DNA of 64,000 nucleotides. It comes from Brachionus manjavacas. Its lineage: Eukaryota; Rotifera; Eurotatoria; Ploima; Brachionidae. Shown piece after piece: positions 12,701-25,100 of the stretch. The stretch is taken from assembly GCA_019054805.1 (NCBI GenBank), contig JAHQIY010000001.1, positions 5,222,501 through 5,286,500 of the forward strand, in the 5' to 3' direction. The notes below the pieces were generated by a model. The model was given only the letters and a program-made list of their open reading frames with translations, searched no databases and was not told the origin of the DNA. The position numbers and the translations under genes were made by a program. The stretch's first letter is position 1, and every line of letters starts with the position of its first letter.

Positions 12701-15700
12701 GATTGAAGCGAAAATATTTAAAGCAAAAAATCACAAACAATACTATCTTGACCATCATCTTCAAATTTTGTTTTGGATTTTTCAGGTTGCCAATTTTTAT
12801 AAATTGAATGAATGAGACTGAAAATAATCATTCTTCTTCAAAATTGACTTTAATTACTTTGATGAGTCACATTCTTTTTTTCTGAGCCACTGCAAGTTGA
12901 TTTAATAAATTCTTTTTCATTATTAGTTATTTTAAGAATTAAAGGATTTAAGCATTGAAGAGTTCAATTATAATATTTTATTTCAAAAAAGTTCTCATAA
13001 AAATTTAAATTCAAAACAAGTTAGTTACTACAAGAGAAGATAATTCATCCATCAATTGAACTGAAATATAATTTTCCAACTAAATCATTTATTTATTTTA
13101 TTTTTATTTTTTGTTTGGCAAAAATTGTTCTGATCTGTATCGATAAAATTACCATGTGGCACAATAAAATAAATAAAAGATTAATTTTATAAAATTTGAA
13201 GTTTAATTTTTACTTTCATTTGAATCAGTCTATTTTCATTAAAGAAAAAAAAGTTGCTCAATAAAATTTTAATAGAAAAAAACAACATCTTCGGATAATA
13301 CTGATGGATGTCAAACCAAACATTCATAAAATAAGGTAAGCAGCTCTATTAAAAAATGTTGCCCTCGCATCACTTGGATTAGGCTGCTGGTTCAAATTGA
13401 CTAGTGTCTGAGGCCTTGAGGCCTTATTTCAAATTGAATATTCGTTTTTTTTCTCAACACATTATCAAACTAAGTAGTTAAGACGGAAAAAACAGTTTTG
13501 AACATAGACATGACATGTTCCTGAAAGCGATTTTTAGACAATAATAATTACATTTAGATTGGAAAGCAAGATCATATTTTAGATATATTTTTTAATTATA
13601 ATAAATGAAAGGATTAAGGCAATGTAAATTATTGATTTTTGATGCAAATTTAGAGCCAAACAAGTAAAACGTTTAGGCATAAGAATAACTTGGTGCTTGG
13701 TGGACTCATTTGGCAGGATTATTTGAGCTTAGTTAATAAAACCATGCACTAAACTGATAGTAAAAAAAATTGTATTTAGATGATTAGTGAAGTTAACTGA
13801 AATGCTTGGCTCTTAGATGAGCGTTCTCAAAAAAGTATAATTTATTCAAAAGCGACAGTATCTAAAGGTGAACAATTGGCATAAAGTGAAAATTAGCATT
13901 CCTCCAACAATAAAAAAAAAGCTTTTTATCATTTAGTTATATAACCAAGCATTTTTACTTTCTCTGTTTGAACTTAATTTAGACAATGATTTATCTTACC
14001 TTTAAAAGATAAGATTAACAAAACGCTTTCAAAATGATAGTTGTTTTGAAAGCGTTCTCAACAAGGATTTAGCTTATTCGCAAATCTGAATTATTTTTTG
14101 TATTCAAGTGTCTATGCATTATGATATAGATAATCGGATAAACAAGAGCAAAATTGTTAATGGTCTGCATTGTAATGGTACAACTAGGGTTTATTATGAA
14201 ATTGGTAGAATGAATGTGAAAGAAAACGGCATGCAAGAATTGAAGCCAGGTGACGAGTCTGCCAAGAGCAAAAAATCTTACCGGCATAGCACCGAAAATT
14301 TGAGTAATAAGTCCCTATTTACATCATTTGATCACTTGATGTCGAATTTTAATCTACGAAAAAACAAAGCCAACTCAAACACACATTTGTCTTACGCCAA
14401 TAAAGTTAATAATTTTAATCGAAATGAAAAATTTAGTGTAGATAAGAAAACAAATATAAAAAGTCAAGTGCACAGCTCTCGAAAAAGCTCTAATCCAAAC
14501 AACATGATGAAATCGGAAATAATGGACCGTTCTGACTCCAGACCGAAAGCAAACAGCTTCATAAAACGCTTGAGCTTTAGATTCAAGTCAAATTCAACCG
14601 ACTCACCACAAATCTCTCAAGCACAGAAAAATTGTATTGACTACACCACGTCCACTTTCAAAGGCTCCAAATCATTATCCATTGAATCTAATCAAAAGTC
14701 CGCACAAGAACAAGCTAATTTAAATTTAGAGAGTAAATAATTTTTTTCTTTTATTACTTAATCTTTATTGTCTCTATTTATTAAAGCTTACTCTACTTAA
14801 GATTATTATTTAAAGAACATTTGGCACATAAAAGGTGAAAAGACATTTTATTATTTCAGGGTTTTGAGAAAAATCTTTTTATTTATTTGTTTCGATGATC
14901 GGTTTTGAACTGTAGCTTCTTCAGAATAATAAAAATATTAAATAAAACAAAGGATATTGGATCTGGAAAAGTTGATTATTTCGAATGATACCAAAGTTCA
15001 AAAGTGAGGTTGAAATTATGAAAGTTGAAGATACGAGGCCTCATAATTTCTTGGAAGTTTTTTTTTCATTTTGCAGTGATAATTACGAAATATTCATTTT
15101 TTTTTCATTTAGTTTAAATGATGCTTTGCACGCTAGGGAAGTTCATGCAACTGTTGATCCAATTTATTTTTTGAGACAATTTATAGTCAAACATTAATAT
15201 TTATATTTTTACACGGTACATTTAATACATTTAATATTTTTTTTTTAAGAAAAGTGAAAGAAAAATCTTCTTTTAATTTATCTAAAAATTTTTACTTTTA
15301 AAAATAAGATTTTTCTTACAACTAAATTTTTCGAAATGAAAACTAAAACAAGGTTCAATTTTTAAAAATTATCACAAAAAGTACAAAAAGGAACAGGGCC
15401 AAATAAAATAATTAGAAAAAGTACAAAAAGTACAGAAAGTAACAGGACCAAATAAAATAATATTCTGAAAAAGTACAAAAAGTACAGAAAGGTAAATGAT
15501 TTTTTAAAAGCTTGATTTTATTGTCTATCCATGTATTTCTTGGCTTCAAATCCAAATGGAAAAAAAGTTGCCTAATAACCAGATGGTTTAATTTGTATCT
15601 TTTTTGTTTTTTTTTACAACATAAAAACTATTTTAAGAAGGAAAAGAAGAACATTGGAATAATAAGGTGTGATATTTGCTCGAACACGTTTCGTAGACTT

Positions 15701-18700
15701 AAAAAATTGATGTAACATAGTTTTTTGCACCATTTAGCACTTTCAGAACAAATTTTCAACAACTAGAAATGATTATTTAATGATTAAAAATTTGATTCAC
15801 AATTTTATCAAAATTCATTTGATAATTTAACTTTAAAAAAATTATATAAAGGGGTTTATTCCAGTGTTCATGTACAAAAGTTCTTACTCAAACTTACTAG
15901 CTTTCTGAAACCCTTTTCCCTGAAAATAGTTGAAGCCACAGATCAATTTGTTGTACCATCTCTTCTCCCTTCCTTCTTTAAAAAATTCCATTGCCTTCCA
16001 AGCGAAAGTTTAAAAAAAACTGTCTGATTAAATTTCATTCTTAGCCTTTTTTAGATTTGTTATGTCAATCGAAATACTTTTTTTTAAAAAAAAATTATTT
16101 GAGGTTATCATGGAATATTCATACAATAATTTCAAAAATAAATCTTTAGAAGTATGACAATTTATGAGTAAAATATTTGATTTGATACATCAAAAATTTT
16201 TATTTTTTAGATATTTAATGATAAGCTTTCTATATTTTCTTTTCAAGAATATAAATTCATTTGGACAAATTAAGATAGAGTTGTTTTTAAATCCTTGTAA
16301 ATAACTAAAATGTTTGAATTGTATTTTTTATCTTTTAACTTAAAGATTTTAAGTTGAAATGATAATAAATCTTCAAAACTTCAATGATTTATAATGGATT
16401 CCTCGAAATTTTAGTTTAAAAAAAATGCATTAAAATTAGTAAAAAAAATTAAATGCTTAATTTAGATAGCGCTTAGCTAATTACTTTTTAAATAATTAAT
16501 TTAAATGAAAAAAATCGAAGTCATGATTATTTTCATAAATAAAACTATGAGACAATAAAGTTTCTAAAAAATTTGACTAATTTTTTTTTAAGCACTGAAT
16601 AAAGTTTTTCATATTTTCGATCGAGATCATGATGGATCAATAACTATCGATGACGTACAAGCAGTAATGAATTCTTTTCAATTTTTGCAAAATGAACTTG
16701 AAATGCCGTCACTTGAACAAATACGGGTAGCATTTGAAAAATTTGATGACAATAGTAAGTAAAAATTGAATTTTATAAATTTTTTAGAGTCAATATAACA
16801 AAATAATCAAACCCAATATTATTTTTTTCATTTAACAATTTTATGGCATACCCCAGACAATAGAGAGTACTAAGCTAGCTTTGTAGTCTAAAAAGTGATT
16901 AGAACATAATAAAAAAAAACAAATCAACATAAGTTTAAATAAAAAAATATTACTAGTTAAACAAAAATAATGGCAAAAAAATTTTTTTATCTTTATCGAG
17001 CCTTTATTCCTTAATTTAAAACAGGAACCAAAATTAGCAATAAATTTTATATAAACGAAAACTAAAAAATTGAAAATGAATATCTCTTATAACTCTTACA
17101 CCATAAATAAGTTTGCTTTGAAATAATTTATCAAAAAAATAATAATTTATTTTTAGTTAGTTTTGGCAAATAAATTACAATGGTATTTTAAAAGTCAATA
17201 TTATATTCGTTTTTGAAAAAAATTTACAATTTAGTTTTAATTTATTTGATTAATTAATTTTGTAGGTTTTTCGTCAATTCCAAAAGATTCCTTTAAAAAA
17301 AAAACGACATCGTGACTCAATTTGACAATATTTTAATTGAGATTTATTTTAAAAGTCATTTATTTAAATTAATGCTGCTATTAAAAATCTGCAATTCTGA
17401 GGACTTTCTACAATTCATCTTTCTTATTCATTCAATCTGGTAATCTGTTAATATACATATATAAAAAGATAAGTTTTAAACAGCTTTCTCTTTTTTGATA
17501 TGATTAGAAAATAATGTAATTGAAGCATTAATTAAAAACAAATGAAATAGATTAAAATAAATAAAAAATTTGATTCACGCTAAAACATAAAATTTTTAAT
17601 TCAAAATTTTGACAAATGCATAAAAAAAGATAATCAAAATGAGAAAATCACAAAAATTAATTTTTCGAATCAGATACAAATCCTATTATTAATTACTAGA
17701 AAAAAATTTATTTTTATTAATTATTTTAACTTTTTGCTCTGTTCTTTTGTACCAAACTTGACAAAACATTAGTTTTTGCAGAAGTTAATTTTATTTAAAC
17801 ACTTTTATTTTATATATTGAACCTTGAGAACAAATTTTATAATGCTTTTGTTGATATGTTGTTTCTTTCTTCCATTAATTTCAAGATTTATTACAATTAA
17901 CTGAAATGGTCAGAAAAAAAGTTAAATTTATTGAGGTTAAATTTGATTCAAAAAAAATCTTTCTACTCCGATGATCGATGCAATTAAAAAACGCTATGAC
18001 TCAATATTTAATTTAATAAAATCTTAAAAAAAGATTTATTTTTAAAACAGTATAATGGATATTTTAAATTACAAATTATCTAATTATTTTTTAACTAAGA
18101 GAATGGAGCTATAGAGTTTGATGAGTTTATGAATATTCTTAAAAGCGCGGGCTCTAGTCAAAAAATGTCACCAAGTGGAACTAGTCAAGACTTTTCTTTT
18201 TCAAAGAATGGATCCAAGCTTTCACAACAAAACAGCCACGAATCAAATGTTGACTATGACATAAACAAATTTCGTAATGATTATTCTGATTTGGTCATGT
18301 CCAATATGAAGCTTATTTTCGAACAATTCGACAAAGATAATGATGGCAAAATAACCAAGCACGAGCTAACTTTTGTTATGCGCAATCTTTTCCCTGATGA
18401 AGAGATCACTGAAAAAGATATAAGTCACATGCTCAAAGCAGCCGATCTTGATAATAATGGTTTTATCGATTTTGAAGGTGAGTAAAATTAAATCAATTTT
18501 TTTTATGAATGAATCATCAAATTTCATATTTAATGACTAACCAATGCAGCTTTATTAGTTCCGAATTTTTCTTTTAAATTATTTTAAAAATTTCAAAATG
18601 AAAATTTTTACTTACGAAATTCAACTATTTCTAAATAAAAAACGTAAGTACAGTTTTAATCAGACAATTATCTTAATTACGTCTTAGGCATGACTATGTA

Positions 18701-19836
18701 TGTGAGAATTTTTTAAGTATAAAAAAAATAAACTAACACCAAGATTTAATTAAAAATGACTCGAATTTGTTTTGGAAGTAAAAAAAATAAAAATTCAAAA
18801 AAAAATTTTTTTTTTTCAATAATAATTTTTTCTTTTTTTTCAAGAATTTGCAAATATGTTCAATTTGTATAAAAAAAATCCTCCAAGTGAAACTTTAACC
18901 AGGTAAATAATTTATTTAGTTGCTATAAAATTTTTTTTTACTTTTTTTTTGTTTACTCACGACTCTTGGTCCTAGAGTTAAGTTAATATTGAAATAAAGA
19001 GTGAGAAAAATATTTAAAATTCAAAGAATTTTTACAATTAAGTTAAATTTTCATTTTTTTACAAAAGCAGTGAGTTTTGCTCGCCTAGTCCAAAGTTGAG
19101 ATCTAGTGTCAAAATCCGCAAAGACATAAGCCCTTCAAACAAGTCAATAAACAGCAAGTTAAATTCAAGAAATAGCAGTAAAGAACCTGGCAAACGAAGT
19201 CGTTCCCTGTCCCAGTCTAATTCAGCTAGTCAGTCACCAAATATAGCCAATTATCGCAAGTTTGTGCAGCTATTTACCACGTCTCAGCTGATGGGTAAAA
19301 TAAACTTTCAAGTTATTAATCAATTTACTTTGAATTTTTTCAAAAGATTTAAAGGCAGCGTTCACCATGTTCGATAAGAACGGAGATCACAAGATATCCG
19401 AAAGTGAGCTATTTCAGGTGATGAAATACCTGGGCTTAAAGACCACAGAAAAAGAGGTGAAGGCAATGATACAAGTAGTTGATAAGAACCAGAATGGTTA
19501 TGTCGATTATGATGAATTTATTCAAATGATGACTCAAACCAATATTAAGCCTCCTAATGCCGAAGATGAAGTCAAAAAAACTTTTGATATATTTGATATT
19601 GATGGCAATGGGTACATTTCAGCTGATGAAATAAAAAAGACCATGCAAAATATTGGTGAAAATTTGACTGATGACGAAGTCAAAGATATGATTAAGGCTG
19701 CAGATAAGAACGGCGATGGAAAAATCGATATCACAGGTATAATTTTCAATATTTGTTATAAAAAATTTTAAATGAAATTTTTTTAAATTTAGAATTCAGC
19801 GGGCTCCTGAGTGGAACAAATATTTTTCAATCCTAA
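9770..19836 (+). CDS. Eight-EF-hand calcium-binding protein with long disordered N-terminus
   Basis: Reconstructed from eight exons with matching phases: 9770-9794, 14109-14732, 16593-16754, 18100-18477, 18845-18902, 19068-19294, 19347-19736 and 19793-19836 (TAA), giving 635 residues. Residues about 10-216 (exon 2) are basic, Ser/Asn/Lys-rich and probably disordered. Then come EF loops DRDHDGSITIDD, DDNKNGAIEFDE, a Ser-rich linker, DKDNDGKITKHE, DLDNNGFIDFEE, a second Ser/Arg-rich linker, and a calmodulin-like C-terminal half with DKNGDHKISESE, DKNQNGYVDYDE, DIDGNGYISADE and DKNGDGKIDITE. Loop 5 has His where Gly is usual at position 6. The first tiny exon (MKIPADIK) is the weakest part: translation could instead start at the ATG at 14114, which follows an in-frame stop and a good acceptor. 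Exons 3-8 are well supported. Probably a calcium sensor; partner unknown. Confidence 0.75.
9795..14108. other. Long first intron, no other gene seen
   Basis: About 4.3 kb of A/T-rich sequence between the small first exon and the large second exon of the EF-hand gene. I find no nested ORF or RNA. A slightly GC-richer patch near 13360-13430 contains GGTTCAAATT, which resembles a tRNA B-box, but it does not fold as a tRNA T-arm. Confidence 0.45.
15374..15491. repeat. Short tandem array in intron 2 of the EF-hand gene
   Basis: Three imperfect copies built on AAAAAGTACAAAAAGTACAG, the first two followed by AACAGGrCCAAATAAAATAA. Period is about 50-60 bp and the last copy is cut short. Local slippage or unequal-exchange product. 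Confidence 0.7.
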
Positions 19837-20929
19837 AAACAAAGTCAAAATTATTGTGTATTTTAAATTCCATTAAAACTAATTTATCTATAGCAATTAG
19901 ATTATAAATTAATTACCTTATTTTAAAACTTTGTAAAATTTTATTTTTCTTCTAGAATTTTATTGAAGTTAATTATTTGACTTTAAAAATTTAAATAAAC
20001 TTGATTTATTGATTTTGAATTTTGCTAGTAATTGAGTGATTATTCCTAAAAGACGACTGATTAGCAAATTATAGTAAATTAAGCCATCATTTTCTTAGAG
20101 CTTATATCGTTAATTATAATTAGAGTGTATTTTTGTTAAAGTAGACATTTAAAAATCTTTGGAAAAATAGCAATTCTATTTTATTCTGAAGGAGCTCCAG
20201 TTCCGTACAGGAAACAAATAAATAAATTATTCTGATATATATGATAAATTACACCACAGTTAAAGATAAGTTCCAGAATGGAACTTTGAAAAAAAAAATG
20301 GCGTCAGTTTGCTCATTCAAAAATTTGATATTGCTAAATTTTATTATTAAAAAATTTTTTTTTGTTTTCAATTAAATTTTCATCTAATACTGTGATTCTT
20401 AATTTTTAAAAATTAAATTATTCGTTTTAATTCTAATTCCGCCAAAAAATTCTCTTAAACAAATAAAGAAAGTCTATTCAAAATTAAATCACAAATAAAT
20501 TGAACCTTTAAACAAAAAAAAAGTAATTTTTAGTATACTAAATCGTTAATAACTAGATTAAATTTCAGATCATCAAAATCCTAGCTACAATCACTTACCC
20601 AAGAATTTTATGATATAAGATGATTCTTTGGTTGTTGGAATATCACCATTTTTAAATTTTTTAAATAACTAATTTTATTCAAATTTTTTATTGATGCTCA
20701 AGTTCAAGTCAAAGTCTTTAATTTTACCTAACTCTTAGGATTTTTCTGCAACATGGTTCCAAATTCACTACAATAAAGACCTAATATTTTAAGTCAAAAC
20801 TTCATCTCATGTTGTTAATGGCGTGTTTTTGTGGGTTTAAATTATCTTTTTTAAATTATTTAATTTTTTTCGTTTCGTTTTGTTTTTGGTTTAAGATCAA
20901 GCTTTGTTAGTTTATTGAAGTGAATTTTT
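19837..20929. other. Intergenic region with one retrotransposon 3' tail
   Basis: No gene. At 20187-20230 the words GAAGGAGCTCCAGTTCCGTAC and AAACAAATAAATAAAT match the end of the non-LTR element at 59690-59731 (GAAGGAGCATTAGTTCGGTA then AAACAAATAAATAAAT), so this is an isolated 3' tail of that family on the plus strand. Confidence 0.6.
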
Positions 20930-20959
20930 TTGATTAAAAAATTTATAAAATTAATAAAA

Positions 20960-21375
20960 AGAGTAATAGTAAAAAGATTTAGAAATGAAAAGTTTCATCC
21001 GAAGTTCTGTTTACCAAGGTTAGAAAACGGTGCCGGTATCTGGGGATGCATTTCTTGCAAAGGCAGTGGCAAATGTAACATTTATACAGGACAAATTAAT
21101 CAATTTGTCTACACATACGGCTCACTCAGTAAGCGACTAGTTCAAAAGACAGAACATTGAGGTTCTGCCATGGCGTACCCGTTCACTAGATCTCAACCCA
21201 ACCGATACATTTGGGTCATACTTGGATGCCAAAATGGTAAGCACTAAAGTAACCAGTAATGAGCATCCTAAAATAGGTTTTACACAAAGAGTGGTAAAAG
21301 ATTCCGACTGAGTACGTAAAAAAATTGATCGAATCTAAGCTAAAAAGAGTTTTTGCTTATTTTTAAGATTGTACA
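20960..21375 (+). mobile_element. Tc1/mariner-type transposase relic
   Basis: Broken reading frames reproduce the middle and end of a Tc1-like transposase: RNEKFHPKFCLP, ENGAGIWGCISCKGSGK (for the usual G-x-VMVWGCIS), then in another frame THTAHSVSD, FKRQNIEVLPW, SLDLNPTDTFGSYLDAKM (for SPDLNPIENLWGYLDRKV) and finally YVKKLIESKLKRVFAY. The catalytic DLNPIE reads LNPTD, the second catalytic Asp is not recognisable, and there are at least one frameshift and one stop. No terminal inverted repeats were found nearby. The copy is dead. Confidence 0.85.
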
Positions 21376-22104
21376 AATTTTTACCGTTTTTATTTTTAAT
21401 TAATTATACCCATTTTTTCTTTTTGTATTTTTTTTTTTGGTTTTTTGTTTATAGATTGATGACAAATAAAAGTAATATGCAATGAAAATTTCTTAATTTT
21501 TATGAATTTGAAAGTTTCAAAAACTATAGAGTTTTAGAAAATGAAGTTAAATTGGTATTTATTTTCTAAATTTAAAATTTTTTAATTCATGGTCAGAGAC
21601 TATTTAATTTAAATTTTTATTTACAAATAAATAATTTAAAAAAAAAATTGTTTGATATTTTTTCTTTTTTTACATTCAAATTTGCATAAAAGTCTCAAGT
21701 GCAAGTCATTTGTTTCACTTGTTGAGAAAATTTTTTCTTAGATTAATTAAATATATGCAAGCGATAAAACTTGAAAAGTTTTGAAACCAAATTAAATTTT
21801 TTAATGAAAAAGCTATCGATTATTTTATCTTTAACTAGCATTTAAAATAATCCGATATTTTATGAATTTTGTAAACCTTCAATTTTTTTGACTTAAACCA
21901 CTTGGACTTATGCACAAATCTGTTTACATGGCAAAACAAATTTTCAGAATTTAAAATATTTTAATAAAAAAAATTTTTTTCAAACAAATTAACAAGCTAA
22001 CAGACTATCTAAAATAAAATTTAGCTGAATTTCTATAAAAACATAACATAAATAAAAAGCATTGATTTTTTCTCTCGAATTTCTTTGTCTAATTATTAAG
22101 TTAA
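21376..22104. other. Gene-free spacer
   Basis: A/T-rich sequence without supported exons between the transposase relic and the 3' end of the minus-strand chitinase-like gene. Confidence 0.5.
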
Positions 22105-25100
22105 TTACCAACAAGGATAACTTATATGATTTGGTATTTTACAATTTCTGTTTACAGGCCAGTCACATCTACAAATGTTCACATTGAAATGCAGGCCATG
22201 AGGACATTTAAACTCATGCGTTAATATCTTGGCATTATTAGACATTGGCTGACAGTAGTAAAACCTGGTACAATCGAGCGGATCAGGATAAGTTCCCTGT
22301 TGCTTGTTAGAACATGTAAAAGATTCACTCTTTGTAAATTCTTGTTGGAATTGTTGCGTTACCATTGTCGACAGCAAAATTGATTTTGTGGTCGGATTTA
22401 TTTTAGTTGGTTTAATGGAAATTATGGGTTTGGTAAAAATTTCATTTTCCTTAATTTTTTTGATGTCAGTCGCTTTGCAAAGGGTTTCTAAAAGTGGCAT
22501 AACACAAGGTGAGTCGATTTGTGGCCAGTCACAGGTGCAGTCACGCATGCTAAATATCAGACCATCCGGGCATCGAAATTCGTGCAATACTTTTTGAGCT
22601 TTACTTTCACATACATAAAATGAACTACAGTCGTTTTCTTCACGGTAAATGCCATTCACTTTGCCATCACATTTTTTTTTTGAACTAACTGTCATATTTT
22701 TTACCTTATTTTGATTTTGGACTGGTTTTTCTGGATGAAAATTTTGCACAGAATCTGAAATTAATTTTAAAGCTACTGGTGACATGTCAGCTTCATCTAA
22801 TATTTCCACAGATGTAAACGTATTTAAAACAGAAATAATCGGGCCTTGTTTTGGCCGATCAAGCAATGGAGAAAATTTTTTTGCCAAGCTAGTTTCATTA
22901 GTTTTGGATGTTTCAAACTTTGTTGTGGACATTTTTTCATTTTTTATCTTTTCAATTTTTTCGCTCTCTCTTTTGTAAGTGTTGGACTTTTTTTCAATCG
23001 GCCTTGGAGTTATTAAAATGTAGGAAATTTTTGGTGTGGCTTCATGTTTTTCTTCGCTTTTTTCATCGCTTGAATTTAAATTCAAAGATAGTGTCATTTT
23101 TTTAAGCATTTTAGATCTGGATTCATTCCAAATTGATATTTTAGTTTTGAATTTTGGCTCTGTAATATTATTCAACACTTCATTAGGTGGAGATATTTGG
23201 ATTGTGTCCTTTTTTGGTTTTCGAAGCCATGTGGCCAATAAACCTAATGACATCTTCAAAAACGGATATGAGCCCTTTTTACAAAATAATCCTCTAAAGT
23301 CATCCAAATCAATCGAATAAACACAAGCACCAGCAAGATTATTAGTTTTTACAAAATCAATCTTAACAAAAATAATTTTTTTTTTATTTTAAAAATAATC
23401 TTAAAATACTTTTTTTGCCAAGCTCTCTTTATTTTCGTATGATATCCATTCGGTTTGATGGTACATGAAAGGAACTTGAGCCAAAGAATGCCATTTTTCA
23501 GTCCATTTACCATGCTTTGTAGCCTCACACAGTTCATAATAAGACAGCATTCCGTTAGTCTTTGTGAAGCTTCCGCTAAAGCCATTTCCTGAGGTTAAAT
23601 CATTTATTCGATTTGCCATAGGATGTTGTAGAGTGAAGCTCCTGGAATAGGCAGCCAAGCCGAGTACAATTTTTTCCATTGAAAGACCTAATGATTTCAA
23701 ATAGCCCATTGTACCTTCTATATTCATGTATGTTTCTAATAAAATTTGTTCATTCATTTTTCCCAGTGGTGACATCAAGCCGGTTTTCTTATTCCACGGA
23801 CCGTAATAATCAAATGCTTCAACATTGACGTAATCGACTAAATTATTTATTTCAAGCAGATTGTATGACTGGATTCGTTCAGTTAATGGCGACATAACAA
23901 TACCAATTATATGTTTGTTAGAAAGTTTAAATTTCAAATCCTAAATTAAAATTTTTTTTAAATTTTTGGAAAAAAAGTTTTTTTGTAGAATTGTATTATT
24001 AAATTCAGCTAGATGTAAACTTAGAAAAATATTTAAAAAATTCGAATTATGGGTCTTAATAACAAATAAAAATATTTTTTTGAGTCTGGTAACGACGTCT
24101 AAAGGGGTTATGTGTTAATAGGGTGGCCAAATTTGAAAAACTGCTATATCTTCTTCATTTTAAGATATATTTTCAATTTTTATTTTTAGGCCTTAAAGGG
24201 TTAAACAGATTTAACCCAAAAAGTCAAAAAAATCACCCAATTACTCCAAATATTTTTCTATTTAATCCATTTAACCGTATTAGACTATAGAGATGCTAGT
24301 TTTTTAATAATTAAAGATACATTATCTCTTTCTCGCTCTCATAAAATTTTCTCTTATCAAAAAAAGTGTTTAAGACAAACTCTTGTTAATCATTGAATTG
24401 GACGATATAAATCAACTGATGTGGGGTGTTCAGCAGCTTTCATTAAACAAGAAGAAGAAAAAGTGATGTTGCACATGTTACTTTCTTCTTTAATTAAAAC
24501 TTCTTTTAAATTCACTCTTGTTTTATTTCGTTTTTTCTTTTCGTTTTTTAACTTTTTACATATTGTTATAGAATGAAATAAAATTGTAAAAGCTTAGTTT
24601 ATTTTGTACAAAATAATAATTTAACAATCAATTAAATAATCGCTACATAAATTTATTGAAAAATTAAAAAAATTATTCCTTAATGGGTTAAGTGGGTAAA
24701 AGAAGTTAAAATTTAGGGTAATAATATACAATATTAGGTGTAATCTGGTAAAACCACACACCATTACCACCGGGGGTAAAGGGGTGACTAAAAAAATTTT
24801 GGGAAATTGGGTGAATATTTTTGAAGTTTTTGAACAAAAATGGGTGCGAAATATTCATTAAAAAAAAGAGTACCCGGTTAGAATTGGTAAGTTTATAAAA
24901 TTTTAAATTTACGAAAAAAAATGTTATACTATTCAGTAATTCAATGAAATTTTTGTCTAAAACATTTTGGAAATGGCTTAAAAATTACAGCTAAAAAGAT
25001 GTTTATAATTTAGCTTATTATAATTTCTGGTTAAAACAAACGAAATGAGGTATAAAATGGACAAGTTAAATCCAAGTCATTTAAAAAAAGAAAAAAAATC

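Noticed and set aside
13360-13440. tRNA-like GGTTCAAATT in a GC-richer patch.
   Set aside because: The T-stem does not pair and no A-box is placed upstream; kept only as a remark.
14069-14287. Minus-strand open frame opposite the large exon of the EF-hand gene.
   Set aside because: Shadow of the plus-strand exon, which has supported splice phases and normal composition.
15512-15715. Open frame ending in a Cys-x2-Cys pair.
   Set aside because: Lies in an intron, no ATG context or splice sites, and the Cys pair alone is not a zinc finger.
19534-19749. Minus-strand open frame opposite the last EF-hands.
   Set aside because: Shadow of the EF-hand coding sequence.
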